DNA from: Tanypteryx hageni
Taxonomy: Eukaryota > Arthropoda > Insecta > Odonata > Petaluridae
NCBI GenBank assembly: GCA_028673005.1
Contig: CM054114.1
Span: forward strand, 124,711,307 to 124,775,306
Length of the DNA: 64,000 nt
Direction of reading: 5' to 3'
Shown here: piece by piece, positions 31,106 through 44,239 of the stretch
How positions within the stretch are numbered: the first letter of the stretch is position 1
Layout of the letters: each line of letters begins with the position of its first letter
The notes under the pieces: generated by a model
Databases searched by the model: none
What the model was told of the DNA's origin: nothing
What the model saw: the letters and a program-made list of their open reading frames with translations, nothing else
Program-made: the position numbers and the translations under genes

Positions 31106-32625
31106 TCACGTTTCTGAACGCTGGTGTTCTCACGTTATAGTGAAAAGGTGGGCTTTGCCATTCCGTCTGTTATTTGCTATTTTGTTATTTGTCATTTGTC
31201 TGTGCGCGACTCTAGAGCCTAAACGGATCTAACCTGAGAAAGTATCCTATTGATACAGCGTATCACCCGCATTACAAACCTTGTTGAAAACGAACCATAT
31301 ACCACAACAATGTAGGATATTTAATTCCGCATGATTTGCACAAAATGTCGATTTCCTCGAAAATTGCCGCATGTATAACGGTGAGCAACCTGCGGCCCGA
31401 AATGCTATGATCAAAAAGATCGAACACAAATTCAAATCATTTGCATTCAAATTACGACAATGACACATTTGATATATTAGCCGTAAAAATTTTATTTAGG
31501 CTTGTTTTTTTAAAGTGTAATAATTTTTCCCCGCGACGAGAGAGAGCCGGGATTCGGCCAAATGAAACGTTCTCCATCTTTCTCCCTTTCTTGTTTTCGT
31601 CCACTCCTTTCGACGGAAACGTTCGAACGGCCGTTCTAAATTTAGAAGGAAATCGATCGATACTGCAGGCATCAGCAAATCCGTTCGGGTGCGAAAGGTT
31701 TTTATCCCTCTTCGGAGGTGGGTATTTAGAAATAGGAGGGGAGGGGTCCTGGGTTCGATCCCCCCCCCCCCCCCCCGCCGTTTTTACGTGCGGACGTGAT
31801 CTCTGTCCCGTCAGCATTAGTTTTTCTTCGTCTTTGGTGGTTTTTGTAAAATCGCGAACTTTTTTTAATGGTCCTGTTCGATGGGTTATTCTGTTGAACA
31901 CTTTATTCGGTGAAAATATTAGAGATGGGCTAATAGTTTAAAAGTGGATGGAGACGGTATTTTTACTGATTCCATTTTCAGCGATATCGGGAAAATTTCA
32001 ACGCTCTAACTGGCAAATATTTTGCCGCCATGGTAGCCGACGATGTGAATTTTGGTTACCATGGTTACCGGCATTAAAAAATTAAGTTGCCATGATTTCC
32101 GACAGTGATTTCGTTGTCATTATTACCGACAGTAAGAAATTTAATCCGCGTGATTTCAGATAGTGAGAGCGAGCCCAAAAAATAGTTTGGGATCCCAAAA
32201 AATATTGCAGTTTTTCTCGTTTTACAAACTACATTTATTCACCATTGAAACTAGGATTGTAGCTGTACTCGCGAGTATATTGCTTTTATGATGGAAACAT
32301 TGATCGTAATTCGATTTGACTATTTCCGTACGCTTGGGTCGTTGCTTGAAAAACTCGTCTCTGGGGAAAAAAGACGAAATTCCGCCCCAGTTCACGGCAG
32401 ATAGGTGCACGTAGATCAGCGGCGACAGTGCTACGTATAATGCCGCTCCTAGAAAATTGTCGCCCTAGGCGGTCGCCTCTCAAACTATCCCAGGCTGTGC
32501 GTAATTTTGTGTTGCGTTAATTTCTCTAAAGCCAACGGCCTCGCCAAGCATGTGAGGTAAATTGAATCAGCGCTTAAAAGCGTGAAAGTGTCATGTTCAA
32601 GGTTCAATTAACATCCATTATGTAA
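31106..32625. other. Unassigned interval with CpG-rich patch and poly(C)
   Basis: 31500-31880 is CpG-rich with frames on both strands that look like nothing known. tcctgggttcgatc (31747-31760) followed by 17 C (31760-31776) is a B-box-like site. No gene recognised. Confidence 0.35.
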
Positions 32626-32720
32626 GATTTATTTATTTTTATTTTATTTATTTCCTTAACACGGCGAGGTTGAGGCCATATAAACCCTTCTTCCACCTAA
32701 CCGTTTTAATACACAATATT
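32626..32720 (-). mobile_element. LINE 3' end, minus strand
   Basis: Read on minus: ggttaggtggaagaaggg, then ggcctcaacctcgccgtgtt, then an (AAAT)n-like tail. The same ggttaggtggaagaag phrase precedes the tail at 56412-56480. The upstream part is not coding. Confidence 0.5.
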
Positions 32721-34104
32721 ATAAATTACATGTACGTAAATTAAAATTATTTCGAGGTATACGTAAATAAGAATAAAATTAAGAAAAGTACAGTGCAAAT
32801 ATACAGGAAAGTAAAATAATATCATATCACCATAAAGGAAAGACTCGATAAATGATGACCAAGAACCAAGGCTTTTATTTATTTATCTTGCTGTTTTGAA
32901 TCATCGCGTAGTTCCTCGTCTTGGCCTGCTTTAATTTTAATTTAATACTATATCGTTCATGCCTACTCGTCATTTTATTTATGTATATATACACTTACTA
33001 TGCATATTAATTTGTAATTCCATGGTTACTTGCCCTAGTTTGTCGCTTTTTCTCATTGTCTTCTGTCTTTGAGGCCTTTCTTTCAAACTCACGAAGTCTC
33101 TTGCGGTCGCACCTATAGTCTTGGCTTTCATTCTCATCTGGTATATGCTTTTGCGGTGCGACATATCGCTCCGCTTCCAGTATTCAGACTATCGTGTGTG
33201 TTGGTTAGGTAGTGCCTGGAGAACGAGGAGAGAGGGAGGGAAAGAGTGTGAGTGGGGCAGTAAATGCCCAAAAAACGTATCGGTTTCCCTGTGGGAAACG
33301 AAAAAATAACCGGTCTCAACCAAATTCCGTCGACGGTGGAGGTCAAAAGGATATCTATCCTTGGCTTCGAAAATACTGCGGGAAAGTTGTATTGATTACA
33401 TCTAATTGGTAATGCCTACCTTTTTATAACGCTGTGCGTTACTTTTTTCATATATATCTTAAATACCCGTGTATAAAACTTACCTTTGTATAGGACGCAC
33501 TCGTGAATAGGACGCAGGTGGGATTTTTGTCTAAAATTCTAGAAAATTCAATGTACCCGAATATAGGACAAATCTTTATTCTACCAACACTTGATAGCCG
33601 CATGCAGGAGCGGATTTTCCACACACTAGGGATCCAAAGGCATGCGCCAAGGTTCCAAATCAAAGAATTTCACGGATTTTAATGAGTGATTTTTAAATGT
33701 TCCTCCTTTTTATGCGTACATGCTATCTGCGTTCATATTTCGTTTCTCCTTTAATTGAAACTCTCTATATTTCGTTTCGCATATGGTATTGGTTTCATTG
33801 ATAAGAGTAATAGGTAATTTCATTGTGCCCCGTTATGTTATATTTCCTGCAATTTATACATCGAGTTTTCTTGTCTTTTTTGGAAAGAATTATGCACCCC
33901 TGCGTAGTAAGAAACCTATTTTTGAGCCGTGGAATTGTGCAAGAAATATTGCTTCTTATGCACACGGATATATAACGGTAATTTTAAAATTATCTTGTTC
34001 TTCAAAAGTTCTTCGTATAAGTCGAAGTATGGGTTTGTAGCGGAAATATTCCTAAGTTGGAAGGCTCTACACCCCTTTCTCATATTGAGAAATTGTTTTC
34101 ATCG
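32721..34104. other. Mostly unassigned, includes R4 copy 2
   Basis: 32925-32972 matches R4 (ttaattttaatttaatac and catgcctactcgtcat). At 33482-33570 tataggacgcactcgtgaat and cgaatataggacaaat suggest a second transposon end family. No gene recognised. Confidence 0.35.
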
Positions 34105-34244
34105 TAGACGGGTGTCTAGCTCCCAATGTTGTGGTCGCTAGTTCGAATCTTCCCTTGTGTATGGTTGTACGTGTTCGTCTTAGTTATCTCGAGCATTGTT
34201 AAAGTTCGGCAACAGCTGTTTATCATCTAGTTAAATAAATAAAG
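34105..34244 (+). mobile_element. SINE with B box and (AAAT) tail
   Basis: gtctagctcccaatgttgtg, gtcgctagttcgaatcttcc (B box about 34140-34150), a short body with gttcggcaacagctg, and tail taaataaataaag (34232-34244). The order matches a short tRNA-derived SINE. No second copy in the window. Confidence 0.5.
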
Positions 34245-34673
34245 ACATAAAAAGGTGGAAAAACCAGATGCGCATTTCGGCTGCAAAGCAGCCGTCATCA
34301 GTGGCGTATCGTCGACTGTAGATTCGGACAAAGAACCCACCAGAGCAGGATTTCTCAAATGAGGGTCCGCGAAATTTAACAGGGCGTCCGCGACACTTGC
34401 AGTAAAACTACTTTCGTATTAATTTATAGAAATGATAACTGATCAATTAGTAAAAATTTAAAAGGAACCTGTTTCCATGGAAACATTACTCAGTTAACTG
34501 AGAAAGTGTGGTGTTCGTCCCTAGGTAACTTTTTCGGGACGGTTTGGGGTTCAAAAATTTGCCGTTGGTTTAAAAACCCGTTGCTGATTTTGCGAAGAAA
34601 CATGCGTTCCGTACCGGCTAATGTCTTTTGCCGTGAATTACTGTTCGAGTTAAAAGCCAACTCTTTCTTTATA

Positions 34674-36596
34674 TACAGTTGAACCTCCCAAATCTGGGAA
34701 GTTCGGGACCGGAGGCGTTCCAGTCTATAGAATTTTCCGAACCAATGGCCATTGGTTATTTTATAACTAGCCGATTTGCCCGTCACATATGAAGGGAGTA
34801 AGTATAAAATAACTCGATATCTCGGCTCAAATCGATTATAATTATTGTATTTTTCCATTAAATCAAGTTTTATGGCAAAGTCATTTCGCTTACCTTTCCT
34901 TCAATGAAAGAGCTAATTTTAAAGGTGCCTGCTTCAAATCTAATCACGTACATGTATTATGTAAACAAATTTTAAAATACAATAACAATAAATATCACCG
35001 TAAATATTGTTGTTTATTTAAAAAAAAATTCCTTATAAACTACATTGCATGTAAAAAAATTTCCATCATTTTCAAATTCATGTTTGTTTTTATAATTTAC
35101 ATGTGCAATTTTAATTGCTTCTCCCTTACGAAAAAGGTAATATTCTAGCATTGAAATAAAAGTATATTTTTTCTGTTGGTCGATCATTTAAAATGTCCAC
35201 ATTCCACACCCAGTTCACTGAATAATTACATAATTATTATCTGCAATTATTAACGTTGCAATCTATTAAGTTTGACGTTGCTACAACTATAAATTCGATG
35301 CTTCATAAAAACCGCGAAGCGAATATATACAGAACTGGAAAACTATATGTAAAATAATTTTTACTGTTACTGTACATACTGCCTGGGAAATAATTTTGTC
35401 TTCGATGTATGAATGTGTAGCTAAAGCAAAGGAAGATATAAAATAATATAAAAACAAGTAGGGATATATACGGGTTTTCCGTGGTACAGAAGTGCTTTTC
35501 GTCAAAATCGCCGTAGTATAATCGTATACTAATGTACTTGCTTTGAAATCAAAAAAATATTTTTCGTTATATGGTGGTAGCCATGCTTTTTAGATCCGTT
35601 CTAAACATGTTCATTTCGTTTTGCCATTCTAAACTCGCCCTACAAACGAAATTTCTTTTGGAAATCGGTTCAGTCAATTACCTTCAAAATTCATAGTTAC
35701 AGAAAAATTCTCACCTTGATATTGTGGTAGCCCTGTTTAGTCGACGTGGCTGAAATATGATATTTTGGTTATTTATTTGTTTATCTGAATGTATATAATG
35801 GGTTAAAATCCATGCGGACAGTTCTCTAGAAACACATGTAAAAGAAATTTTATTTTACCTTTTACTGTGGTAGACCTGCTCTTAAGCTCCGCTTTACACA
35901 TCTTGATTTCATTATGGTATGTTGTACAAATATATAAAATTTAGTTGACATCCGTTCAGCCAATTCCTTCCAAATTCATAATTAAGAGTTTAATTTGTAA
36001 TTGTGGCACTCCTGCTCTCTATATCTATACTAAACATCTTGATTTTGTTTTTTTATGTTGTACCCATCCTTCATAAAAAATTTCGTTGAAATCGGTTTAG
36101 CCAATTCCTCCCAAATTCATAATTACCGAAAAGTTAAATTTTGCAATTGTGGCTCTCCTGTCGATCTGGTCCAAATATGCCACTTTGGTCATTAATTTAC
36201 GTGGATATTCTATGTACCAAATTTGGTTGAAATCGGTTCAGCCAATTCTTCCCTGATATATGCATACGTACGGACGGACATCACGAAGATAATAGTACTT
36301 TTCACCATTGACGAAAAGCACTAAAAATGGATGCCTGTTTATGAGGTTTCCCATACGAACAGTTCGGTTTATCCGATCCGGATGGGATCATAGATGAAAC
36401 GACAGTTTTATAGCCATTACTTGTTTCATTTAAAAAAATCATTCTTAATGTCGGAAAGAGATCGTAAAAATCGAGACCTCATGCATGCCATATTTCCGAA
36501 CCAAGTACGTTTTTTCCGGATTACTAAAAATTCCGGCACTATTCCCGAACCAGGGATATGGTTTTTCGAATTACGAATAAGTGGGGTTTATCTGTA
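34674..36596. mobile_element. pogo/Tigger-like element split by a nested insertion
   Basis: Left end tacagttgaacctcccaaat with gttcgggaccggagg; right end (reverse complement) tacagataaaccccacttat with gttcggg and ccggaat words. Both are bounded by TA. Similarity is moderate. No transposase seen. The 832-bp TIR element (35491-36322) lies inside. Confidence 0.45.
35491..36322. mobile_element. 832-bp TIR element carrying five ~150-bp internal repeats
   Basis: Perfect 15-bp inverted ends: agtgcttttcgtcaa (35491-35505) and ttgacgaaaagcact (36308-36322). Inside, diverged units begin with a ttgtggtagccctgct-like word at about 35568, 35718, 35868, 36000 and 36147, each ending in aaatcggttcagccaattc-like sequence. 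No coding capacity. No obvious duplication at the flanks. Confidence 0.75.
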
Positions 36597-37987
36597 TAAT
36601 ATATCGATCAGACTAGGCTGAAATCATTATCGTCAACGCCTCTATTGGGAGACTTTAAAATTATCCGGAACATACGCGATTCGTGGAAGCAGAATTTATA
36701 AACAATCGAATGAAAAAGATTCGCACCGCATCACGAAATTACAAAATAAATCGAACGACAATTGACTTACTTAGACGGATCATTTAAACGATGTATTCCA
36801 AACGCGAAGGGGCATCATGGCCGCATTAAATGAATGTATGTTATGGAAGGGACGCATTAGGATTACAGTTGTTTAATGGGGGCCAGATTTGAAAAAAAAA
36901 TAATAATTTTTTCAAGAAGGTTTGACGCATGTTTCGTAAAAAATCTAAAATACAGAAGCCGCGATCCACCTTACCTCGGTGACCAAGAAAAACATCTTTT
37001 CTCCTTTTAACAAAAAATGAAATAAATATTCAGATAAAATCTCGACCGATTTAATCGCGAGAAAATTTCGTGTTCGGACCGCACTGAGGGACAGGAAAAG
37101 CCGCCAGTTTGGAACAGAAAAACTCCCGCCATATCGTAAGTCGTGCCACGAATTGGGGAGTTTTCCGCCACTTTTTTTTAACCGCTTCTCTTCGATTGAA
37201 AAAAAGGCGTCCGCGTAAGGAATAAATTGGGCCGGAAGCTATTGGGTCAAGGCCGGCGTCGTTTATTCGCATCACGCACGGCATCCGACGGATATATGGT
37301 CGAGGAGAAATTGGGGCGAAATAAGTGAAAAGCGGGAGAGGGGAGTACCGCGGTCATTTTGTTGTTTCCGCGACACTTCCTGTTTCTCTTCACATTAAAC
37401 CCCTTTTCTGCACGTACATGCGTTACCTGGTGTCCACCAAACATTCCAATAAGCAGGGAAGATTTGAATGGTGTTTTGCCTTGCCGGATATTTCTGGTAA
37501 ACTACTAACTCTGTCAGTTCCGGAATTGTCTTCTTGGACTACTTAACATACATAAAAGTAGATATTCAACAGGGTTCGTGCACAGTTTGGTCGATTATCG
37601 CTGATCTTAAATGAATAATGGCTAGAATTATATTAAAATTAAATTGGCTCTTTAACCGTAAAATTCAATATTTACAGACGCGCTGAGAAGGAAAGTAAAC
37701 GATAGATCAAAGCGTCAAAAGTGGATGGTTGCAAAACAATAACAATAAATTAAAACACAAATACGAACAGGGATTGTTATTCCTCGCCAGGGACCTGTTG
37801 TCACTCACACTCATGCGCTCACTCAACCGCTCTAACACAGATCCTGAAGATAGAAAGGGTAAAAACCGGGTTTGCGAGAGGTTTTTATACGCCAGGGATT
37901 CGAAAATCACACCGTTGCTATAGGGTTTGTGTGTTTGTACGACCGCGACAGGGACCTACTAATCAAACACGCACAAAGCACGCAACG
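36597..37987. other. Unassigned interval
   Basis: Two CpG-richer patches (37030-37380, 37780-37930). No gene or repeat recognised. Confidence 0.4.
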
Positions 37988-37989
37988 AA

Positions 37990-38250
37990 CAGAAAATGAA
38001 AAGGAAAATAAAATATTTAACCAAAAATGTTTTTCAGTATACACACTTTATGTGCACTCAAAAGTAGAAAATAAATTTTTCTGCCCTCAACTCGAATTAA
38101 ATTTGGTGTGCAGAGTTAAAGTGGATAAAAATTGCCACCCAATTTCATTCTGCACACAAAATTTAATTCAAGTTGACTTTTGAGTGCACATAAAAGTGTG
38201 TATACTGAAAAACATTTTTTTTAAATAATTTATTTTCTCCTTTTTAGTTT
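37990..38250. repeat. Large imperfect palindrome (foldback element)
   Basis: The left arm (about 37995-38120) and right arm (about 38152-38250) are inverted copies: aaatgtttttcagtatacac, actttatgtgcactcaaaag and gaattaaattt occur in reverse complement on the right. The left arm has an extra ~22 bp after actcaaaagt. The loop is about 30 bp. Confidence 0.85.
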
Positions 38251-41200
38251 TCTTATATTTCATAGTTGAGTTTTTTGATATAAATTGAATTTTCAAAGTT
38301 TATTTCAATATAGGAAAATTCTTAAAATATTTGAAGTTCTACTATAATTCAGTATGATGGCATTAATATCCCTTAAAAGCATTAAAACGTCTTTAATTTC
38401 CATTAAGAGAATTAAAGGTCCCTTTAAAAGCAATAATGTCATTGTCATGGTTTTTATACATTTCCGTTGTCGAGAGGAAAAATTCACACCTTTTTCCGAT
38501 TAAAAGCAGATATTTACGCTAATTCGGTACGTAATTGACTTCTGCCTTTAAAAATTAAGACCTCTGTTCTTTCAGCTAAACAACTCTTCTTTTCCCGAAT
38601 TTGTATCCCAATTTTAAGTAATTTTAAAATGCATTTTTGGAAAGCCTTGGACTGAATCCCATGCTTTTCTTATGGGGTATTGAAATGGAACATTAGGGCT
38701 AAAAAGACCCCTTAAATATTAACTTTTTTGTGATTTTCGATTTTTCTCGTCAATTGTCATCTGAAATAAGAATTTACCCGAAATTTCACCCCTGTAGCAT
38801 TTATAGGGGCAGAGATATAAAGCGAGAAAATTTTGAAAGAAACATACATATATCTTATAAATATTTTAGAGTGTGTATGTATGTATGTTCTTTATACGTT
38901 TTTACACCGTTGAAGCTATCGAATTCAGAAGTTTAATGGGCCATCCTATGTACCAAAGGAAGAACTTGGTCTAGGTTTACAGAACGTGGAGTCCCCATTG
39001 GGTCAACAAAATACTATATCCATAAGAATGCATGGGATATGGTGTGGAGAAGCCCCAAAATGCCATGCAGCCCTTCACTGATGTGGATATAAATATACCT
39101 AAATATTAACTTACGATCACTGGAAATGGCTTATTTTACGCATGAAAGACTGAATATTTTAATTCTGTTCATGTATCGTCGTATTACATATTAAATCGCT
39201 CGAAATTATCCTTTAAGTACAAAATTTATTAACATTTTCTAGGCGGCAACAAAGCTAAATTTCTTATTTGTTATCCTCTTCAAAGGGAGATAGTCACGTA
39301 AAGATTAATGCAAGGAAATTTCACGCCGTGGCGGGCCTTAGAGGAAGAATAGCCAACGCCAAGTAAAGGGTACAAATGGATTCATGCCTAAATATAGTCT
39401 ATGAATACTTTTAAAGTGAGTCAAATGATTTTTAAGGAATATTAGAACATTGTTACATTTTACGATTAACATTGAAAGATTTATCACAAGATAATTCGAT
39501 GCATCTACTTACATTTGTTCGGTAACCAATATGTTGTTTATTGTTTAGGTTTTGGCTAATAGTATTGGCATAATCCACATAATTTTATTGCGGCTTTAAA
39601 GGCTTCGGTGCATCTATCCATGTGAATATTAAGTAAGGCGTTAATGCGTAATTATATTAATGATAAAACTTGACAACACAATAGATAAAATATTAAATGT
39701 TAATGTAAACATCGCTTGAATAATTAAGGAATGGGGAACGTTTGGTTTAGCTACGTCATGTCAAACTCGAAGAGGGACCAGGGCCGCATTGAAGCGGTGT
39801 TTGGTATAGAATCAGGATTTTAGTTGCTTAGCGAGGGCCATAGTTGGCAAAATAGTCTTTATCTAGAAGCTTGGACACCTGTTTTGCAATTATGAATATT
39901 GATTTAGAAAACGCGTTCTTAGATAACTCAACTAATAAAAAAATCTTGTATCCTTCTTACAAAAATAAAGAATTTATATAAAATCTTGAGCAATTTAGTT
40001 AAGACAGAAATTAGGATTCGGGTCACATGCGGGCCTCCAGTTTGACATTGTGTGTTGGGGTGGGCGAACCATGCCAGACTCGGACCCGCGGGAGCGTTTT
40101 TTATGCATTATGAAAACAATCCGTCAACTGTAATGCAGGGAGTTTAACATTGTTCGGTTATAATTATGGCCGGAAAAAACGTTTCTGGTGAAGTTTTACG
40201 CTGAAATTGTGTTAATAGCCAATTTTCACTAATAGGACCCTTCGCGTTCTCACGAGAAAATTCCGATGTGCAAGTTATTGCGGATCGACGAAGCATTTGC
40301 GCCTGTAAATGGGTAAGCACCCGAAACTGCTCGTTAAAGTTCGCCCACTCCTTCAGTGTTTCTCAACTAGTGGGACGCGAAGTTTCGAAAGTAATCGTTA
40401 TGAAATTTTTTATCAGCAAAGCCACTGCAATATTTAATTTCTTTACAATAAATAAATAAAATCCATTTTTGACGAACGACAGACGTCGTTATTTTATCTG
40501 CTGCATTGTTTTATAACGCGTTTAAACCAATATGATGAAATTAATATTAATATTTTTTCTAAAAATAAACCGTTTACGAAGAGAGTTATAATAATGCCTA
40601 ATACGTATTTGGATTTTATTTTGCTACGACCATGATAAATGGGTAACATTGGTGCATGCCATCGTCGTTTTAATGCGTAATGTTTGCAGGGGGATAATTG
40701 TTGCTGAATAAGTTTCAGTTGGCTTTTCGATACGTCGCTCCATAATGTTTTTCAACCTGTTTATCATCTACCTTTTTGTGTCCCTCACCCAAAGGAACTA
40801 TATATACCCACGTTATTATTTTATCTAGTGTAAAATATCTTGCTTGAGATGACTGGAGTATGTGAGATTCTGTAAGTCCGAAAAGTAATTTTAAATTTTC
40901 AATGCGTCGAAACCTGTTTTCGTTGTTGGTACGTCAGTGGTGACATACATGAATATCAGTTCGCCTTTTCTTAAGAACAACGTACTTAATTGGAGTTTCG
41001 TAAAATTGCGTACTTAATTACAATTAATTCGACCATTTATTCTGCCTGAAAAGCTCAAACCTCGTCACACCCAATCTAGCTAATGCAAAAGTAAAAACGA
41101 AAAAGACTTCCTTAGCAGTATATTTTTTCAAAGTCGTACTCTAGAATTCTGTTAACTTCTTCTCATCGGCGAGATTCGATCACAGACGAAACGCATTTTC

Positions 41201-41824
41201 ATCCATATTCGAACAAGAATCGGAGAGGAAATTCTGATATTGTGTCGTCAGAGCAAGTCATTTACGCCATTTTTACGACCCTTCCTTTGTTTTGTATGGC
41301 GCAAACCGTCGTAAATATTTTTGATCTAGCGTGGTAATAGGACCGCCGGCAGATGCCTCTGCATTGCGCCATTTTGGTGCGGCTGGAGTATTTGTTTGCC
41401 CGGGAGAGGTCTTCGAACTCGTAGACGCCTCGAAAAGTAAAAGAGGGTGGTTTAACTTCCACGTTTCCGGTGCATTCATTACGTCACGATATATCCGCGC
41501 CAAAAAATCTCGATGTCGCGGGAGATGATTGCGCAATCTCTTGGAACAGTTATCTTTCCATGCGTTGATTAGCTGTAAAATAATTTTTTAAATTCGTTCC
41601 GGAAATATTATCTTCCATTTGTATTATCCTGTACACAGCATATCATTTTCATTTTCAAATACATAATTAATTGGAGAAAAGCAAGTGTTGCTGTTTAGTT
41701 TGTCCATTATATTTTCGACCAAGTACGCTTTCCGTCCTTGCCGTATTTAATCTCGCGACTGATCGATTTTGCTCGACGCGTATTTCGATTAACGCGGTGA
41801 ACTTTCAGGAACGCAGTAACGAAG
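38251..41824. other. Long interval with dispersed repeats, no gene
   Basis: 38640-38730 is repeat R5. 39780-39850 and 40030-40110 contain ggccgcattgaagcgg and ccagactcggacccgcggg, phrases of decayed hAT-like ends. 41280-41525 is CpG-rich with open frames on both strands but no recognisable protein. Confidence 0.4.
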
Positions 41825-42008
41825 TGCAGTCGGACCCCGATTTAGAGTTCGCCTATATCGCGCCACCCCCGCAAACCGCCCATTTATTGTAATGAACGTA
41901 AGTTCAACCTTATAATTACATAGTTCAAGCATGTACCTTGATTTGCCGCCATAGCCACTTTACCGCCAATTTCAATGAACGGTGGCGCTAAATCGTGGTT
42001 TGACTGTT
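41825..42008 (+). mobile_element. MITE family T, copy 2
   Basis: Starts cagtcggaccccgatttag and ends gcgctaaatcgtggtttgac; internal gcgccacccccgcaaaccgc and ccttgatttgccgcc match copy 1 in the same orientation. The ends have lost the exact TA. Confidence 0.8.
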
Positions 42009-42190
42009 GAAGATTCTTGTTTCAGCCTTTCGTATCCTTTCAGTTATGCACCCCCCACATCAATTTTTAAATATTTTGTTCGTGATGTTCCCTCGCAACG
42101 AAATGCTACTCGTTACCGTCTCTTTTTTTTACTTTTTCTGTCCGTTTTATTTTCTTACTTCATATCCACGTAATTATGTGGTTTTAGAAG

Positions 42191-42366
42191 TACAGTCAAA
42201 CCTCGATTTAGCGCCACCATTTGTCCATCACTGAAATTGGCGCTAAAGCGAGTGTGGCGGTAAATCGAGGTGTATGCTTGCTCTATGTAATCATAAGGTG
42301 GAAGTTATGTTCGCTGCGATTAATTGGCGGTATACGGGGGTGGCGCTAAATCGGGAATTGAATGTA
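42191..42366 (-). mobile_element. MITE family T, copy 3 (inverted)
   Basis: tacagtcaaacctcgattta (42191-) and gctaaatcgggaattgaatgta-type end (to 42366); relative to copies 1 and 2 it is inverted (ggcggtatacgggggtggcg). TA at both ends; the right TA (42365-42366) is also the left TA of the next element. Confidence 0.85.
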
Positions 42367-42852
42367 CAGCGAAACTTGGATTATCCGAGCTGTTTTGGAA
42401 CGCCCGTTGTTCGGATTATCGATTTGTTCGGATAATTATTGTGTAGGAATCAAAACATAAGTTAACTAGATTCACTAAATTATCTCAGGGCCATTCTCAG
42501 TACGCTCGCTATCCCACCCCAGCTTCGGTCGTTCGTACACGCGTACGGATCCGGACATCTATTGTCTCAAACCTACATATCATTATCCTTTTCTCTCGAC
42601 CGAAATTTTCCGTAAATCCTCGATGATTGCACGTGTTCCACGCCCTGAACTAATTTTCAGGTTTGAGGGTAAGCAGTTCTTCAGTTTTTTTTTCAAAACA
42701 ACAAAACAGTTTTTATTTCGCGCCACAATCTATCGGTGTATTTTTAATGCCAAATATCGACGTAAAAATTTTCTTTTTAAAAACGAATGATAAATGGGAT
42801 AACCTATTCTTCGAATAATTCAAGTTTCAGATAATCGAAGCTCTACCCTGTA
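42365..42852. mobile_element. pogo/Tigger-like MITE abutting family T copy
   Basis: Left end tacagcgaaacttggattat with ccgagctgttttgg; right end gataatcgaagctctaccct then gta (to 42852), preceded by cgaataattcaagtttcag. Inverted-repeat similarity is partial. Bounded by TA on both sides. No coding capacity. Confidence 0.6.
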
Positions 42853-43434
42853 TGAATTTCACTTCATTTTCCCTTACGTTCGCGTTTCTTTCCCACGCTG
42901 TGCGCAACGCAGCATTTCTGTCTCTATTCTTCACTTGTTTTGATCGCCGACGGATATTATATTACTGCTGAAGGCGGCTTTTACTCGAGCGGCGATTTAA
43001 TTTGCCCATTTTGCGTGTCTTTTCGTTAATGTCACCAAGGTAATTCTTCTGAACAACATCTCCTGGCGGCTTCCTTTTAGGAAAACTATTTGATTAAAGC
43101 AGTGCATTAAATTTGCAATTTTAAGAGTACTATACTTTTTCCAATGTAAGGTACTAATTCCACACATTTCTGTCAAATTTTGAAGTTGTAGCACATTTAG
43201 AAGTGAAATAACATTTATCTAATTGTTTAAATTTAAATAATTTTTAACGGCTTCAATAACAATTTTATGGAGACATTAAAATGTTTATTCGTTTATATAG
43301 ACTAAACTCTCAATAACTTTAAAATTTCAGCTTCCTAACTCGCCCCGTAGTATCTAAACATTTACCTATTTGTTTAAACTTTAAGAATTTTTAACTACCA
43401 AACAAATTAAAATATCAAAATTTGTATATTCCCT
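42853..43434. other. Unassigned AT-rich interval
   Basis: No gene or repeat recognised. Confidence 0.4.
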
Positions 43435-43437
43435 ATT

Positions 43438-43439
<2 letters not shown>

Positions 43440-43494
<55 letters not shown>
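43440..43494. repeat. (AT)n microsatellite
   Basis: About 27 uninterrupted AT dinucleotides. Confidence 0.98.
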
Positions 43495-43496
<2 letters not shown>

Positions 43497-43834
43497 CCGT
43501 TATTGAGGAATACGAATGCAAATATAATGTACTGGGCAAGACATTAAAATATTTTAAAGATGCGCAGAACGTTAATTATTTTTTCTAATCCGTTAATACT
43601 TTACACTGGTAAATTTGTGTGACGAATGGCCGATGCAACAACACAGCAAAAACCAATCGAAAAACTGTCAAGTTTTGAGCATATATACTGAAAAAATAGC
43701 GAAATACTAGATCCGAAGACACACACGTTACTCTGGGACAAATATAATCCTAGTGTATTCATCACTGGATGTGTGTGAAGGTAGTTTTAATTGGCAGCCA
43801 AAAATAAGTTGGAGATAGTAATTCTGATGTTTTA

Positions 43835-44075
43835 AAAAAATGACTTTTTTATATTTTTGTTTTGATTCTTGGCTCATCAAGAAAAAATGCGTGGATTGAC
43901 TCGAGCGCTAACATAGAGCGACAACTCAATGGAAGATTCTTTTTTAAATATTTCTGTAAAAACTACTTTTTTATATACTTCTTTTAATTCTTGGCTCATC
44001 AAGAATTAAAAAAAGTGCGAATTATTAAATCGAACGCTGAAATGGAGTGACGACGCAATATTCTTTTTTGTTTTA
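43835..44075 (+). repeat. Tandem duplication, two ~122-bp units
   Basis: gattcttggctcatcaagaa (43863) and aattcttggctcatcaagaa (43985) with following cgagcgct-acat-gagcgac / cgaacgctgaaatggagtga blocks show two diverged head-to-tail copies. Confidence 0.75.
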
Positions 44076-44239
44076 AGAAGACGTGACGAAAAACACGTGG
44101 TCTTTTTGGCACAGTTGCGCCGTGGACTGCGTGACCCCTTGCATGTCGTCGGCTCGATATTATACCACCTTTCGGAACACTCCGCCTTAATAATATTTTA
44201 TTCGTTGTGCTGTCGCCTCGGTCTGGAAGGCGCCGAGTG

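Noticed and set aside
31441..31941. Overlapping plus and minus frames of 150-166 codons
   Set aside because: Spans a poly(C) run, both strands open, no recognisable motif; most likely CpG-rich non-coding DNA.
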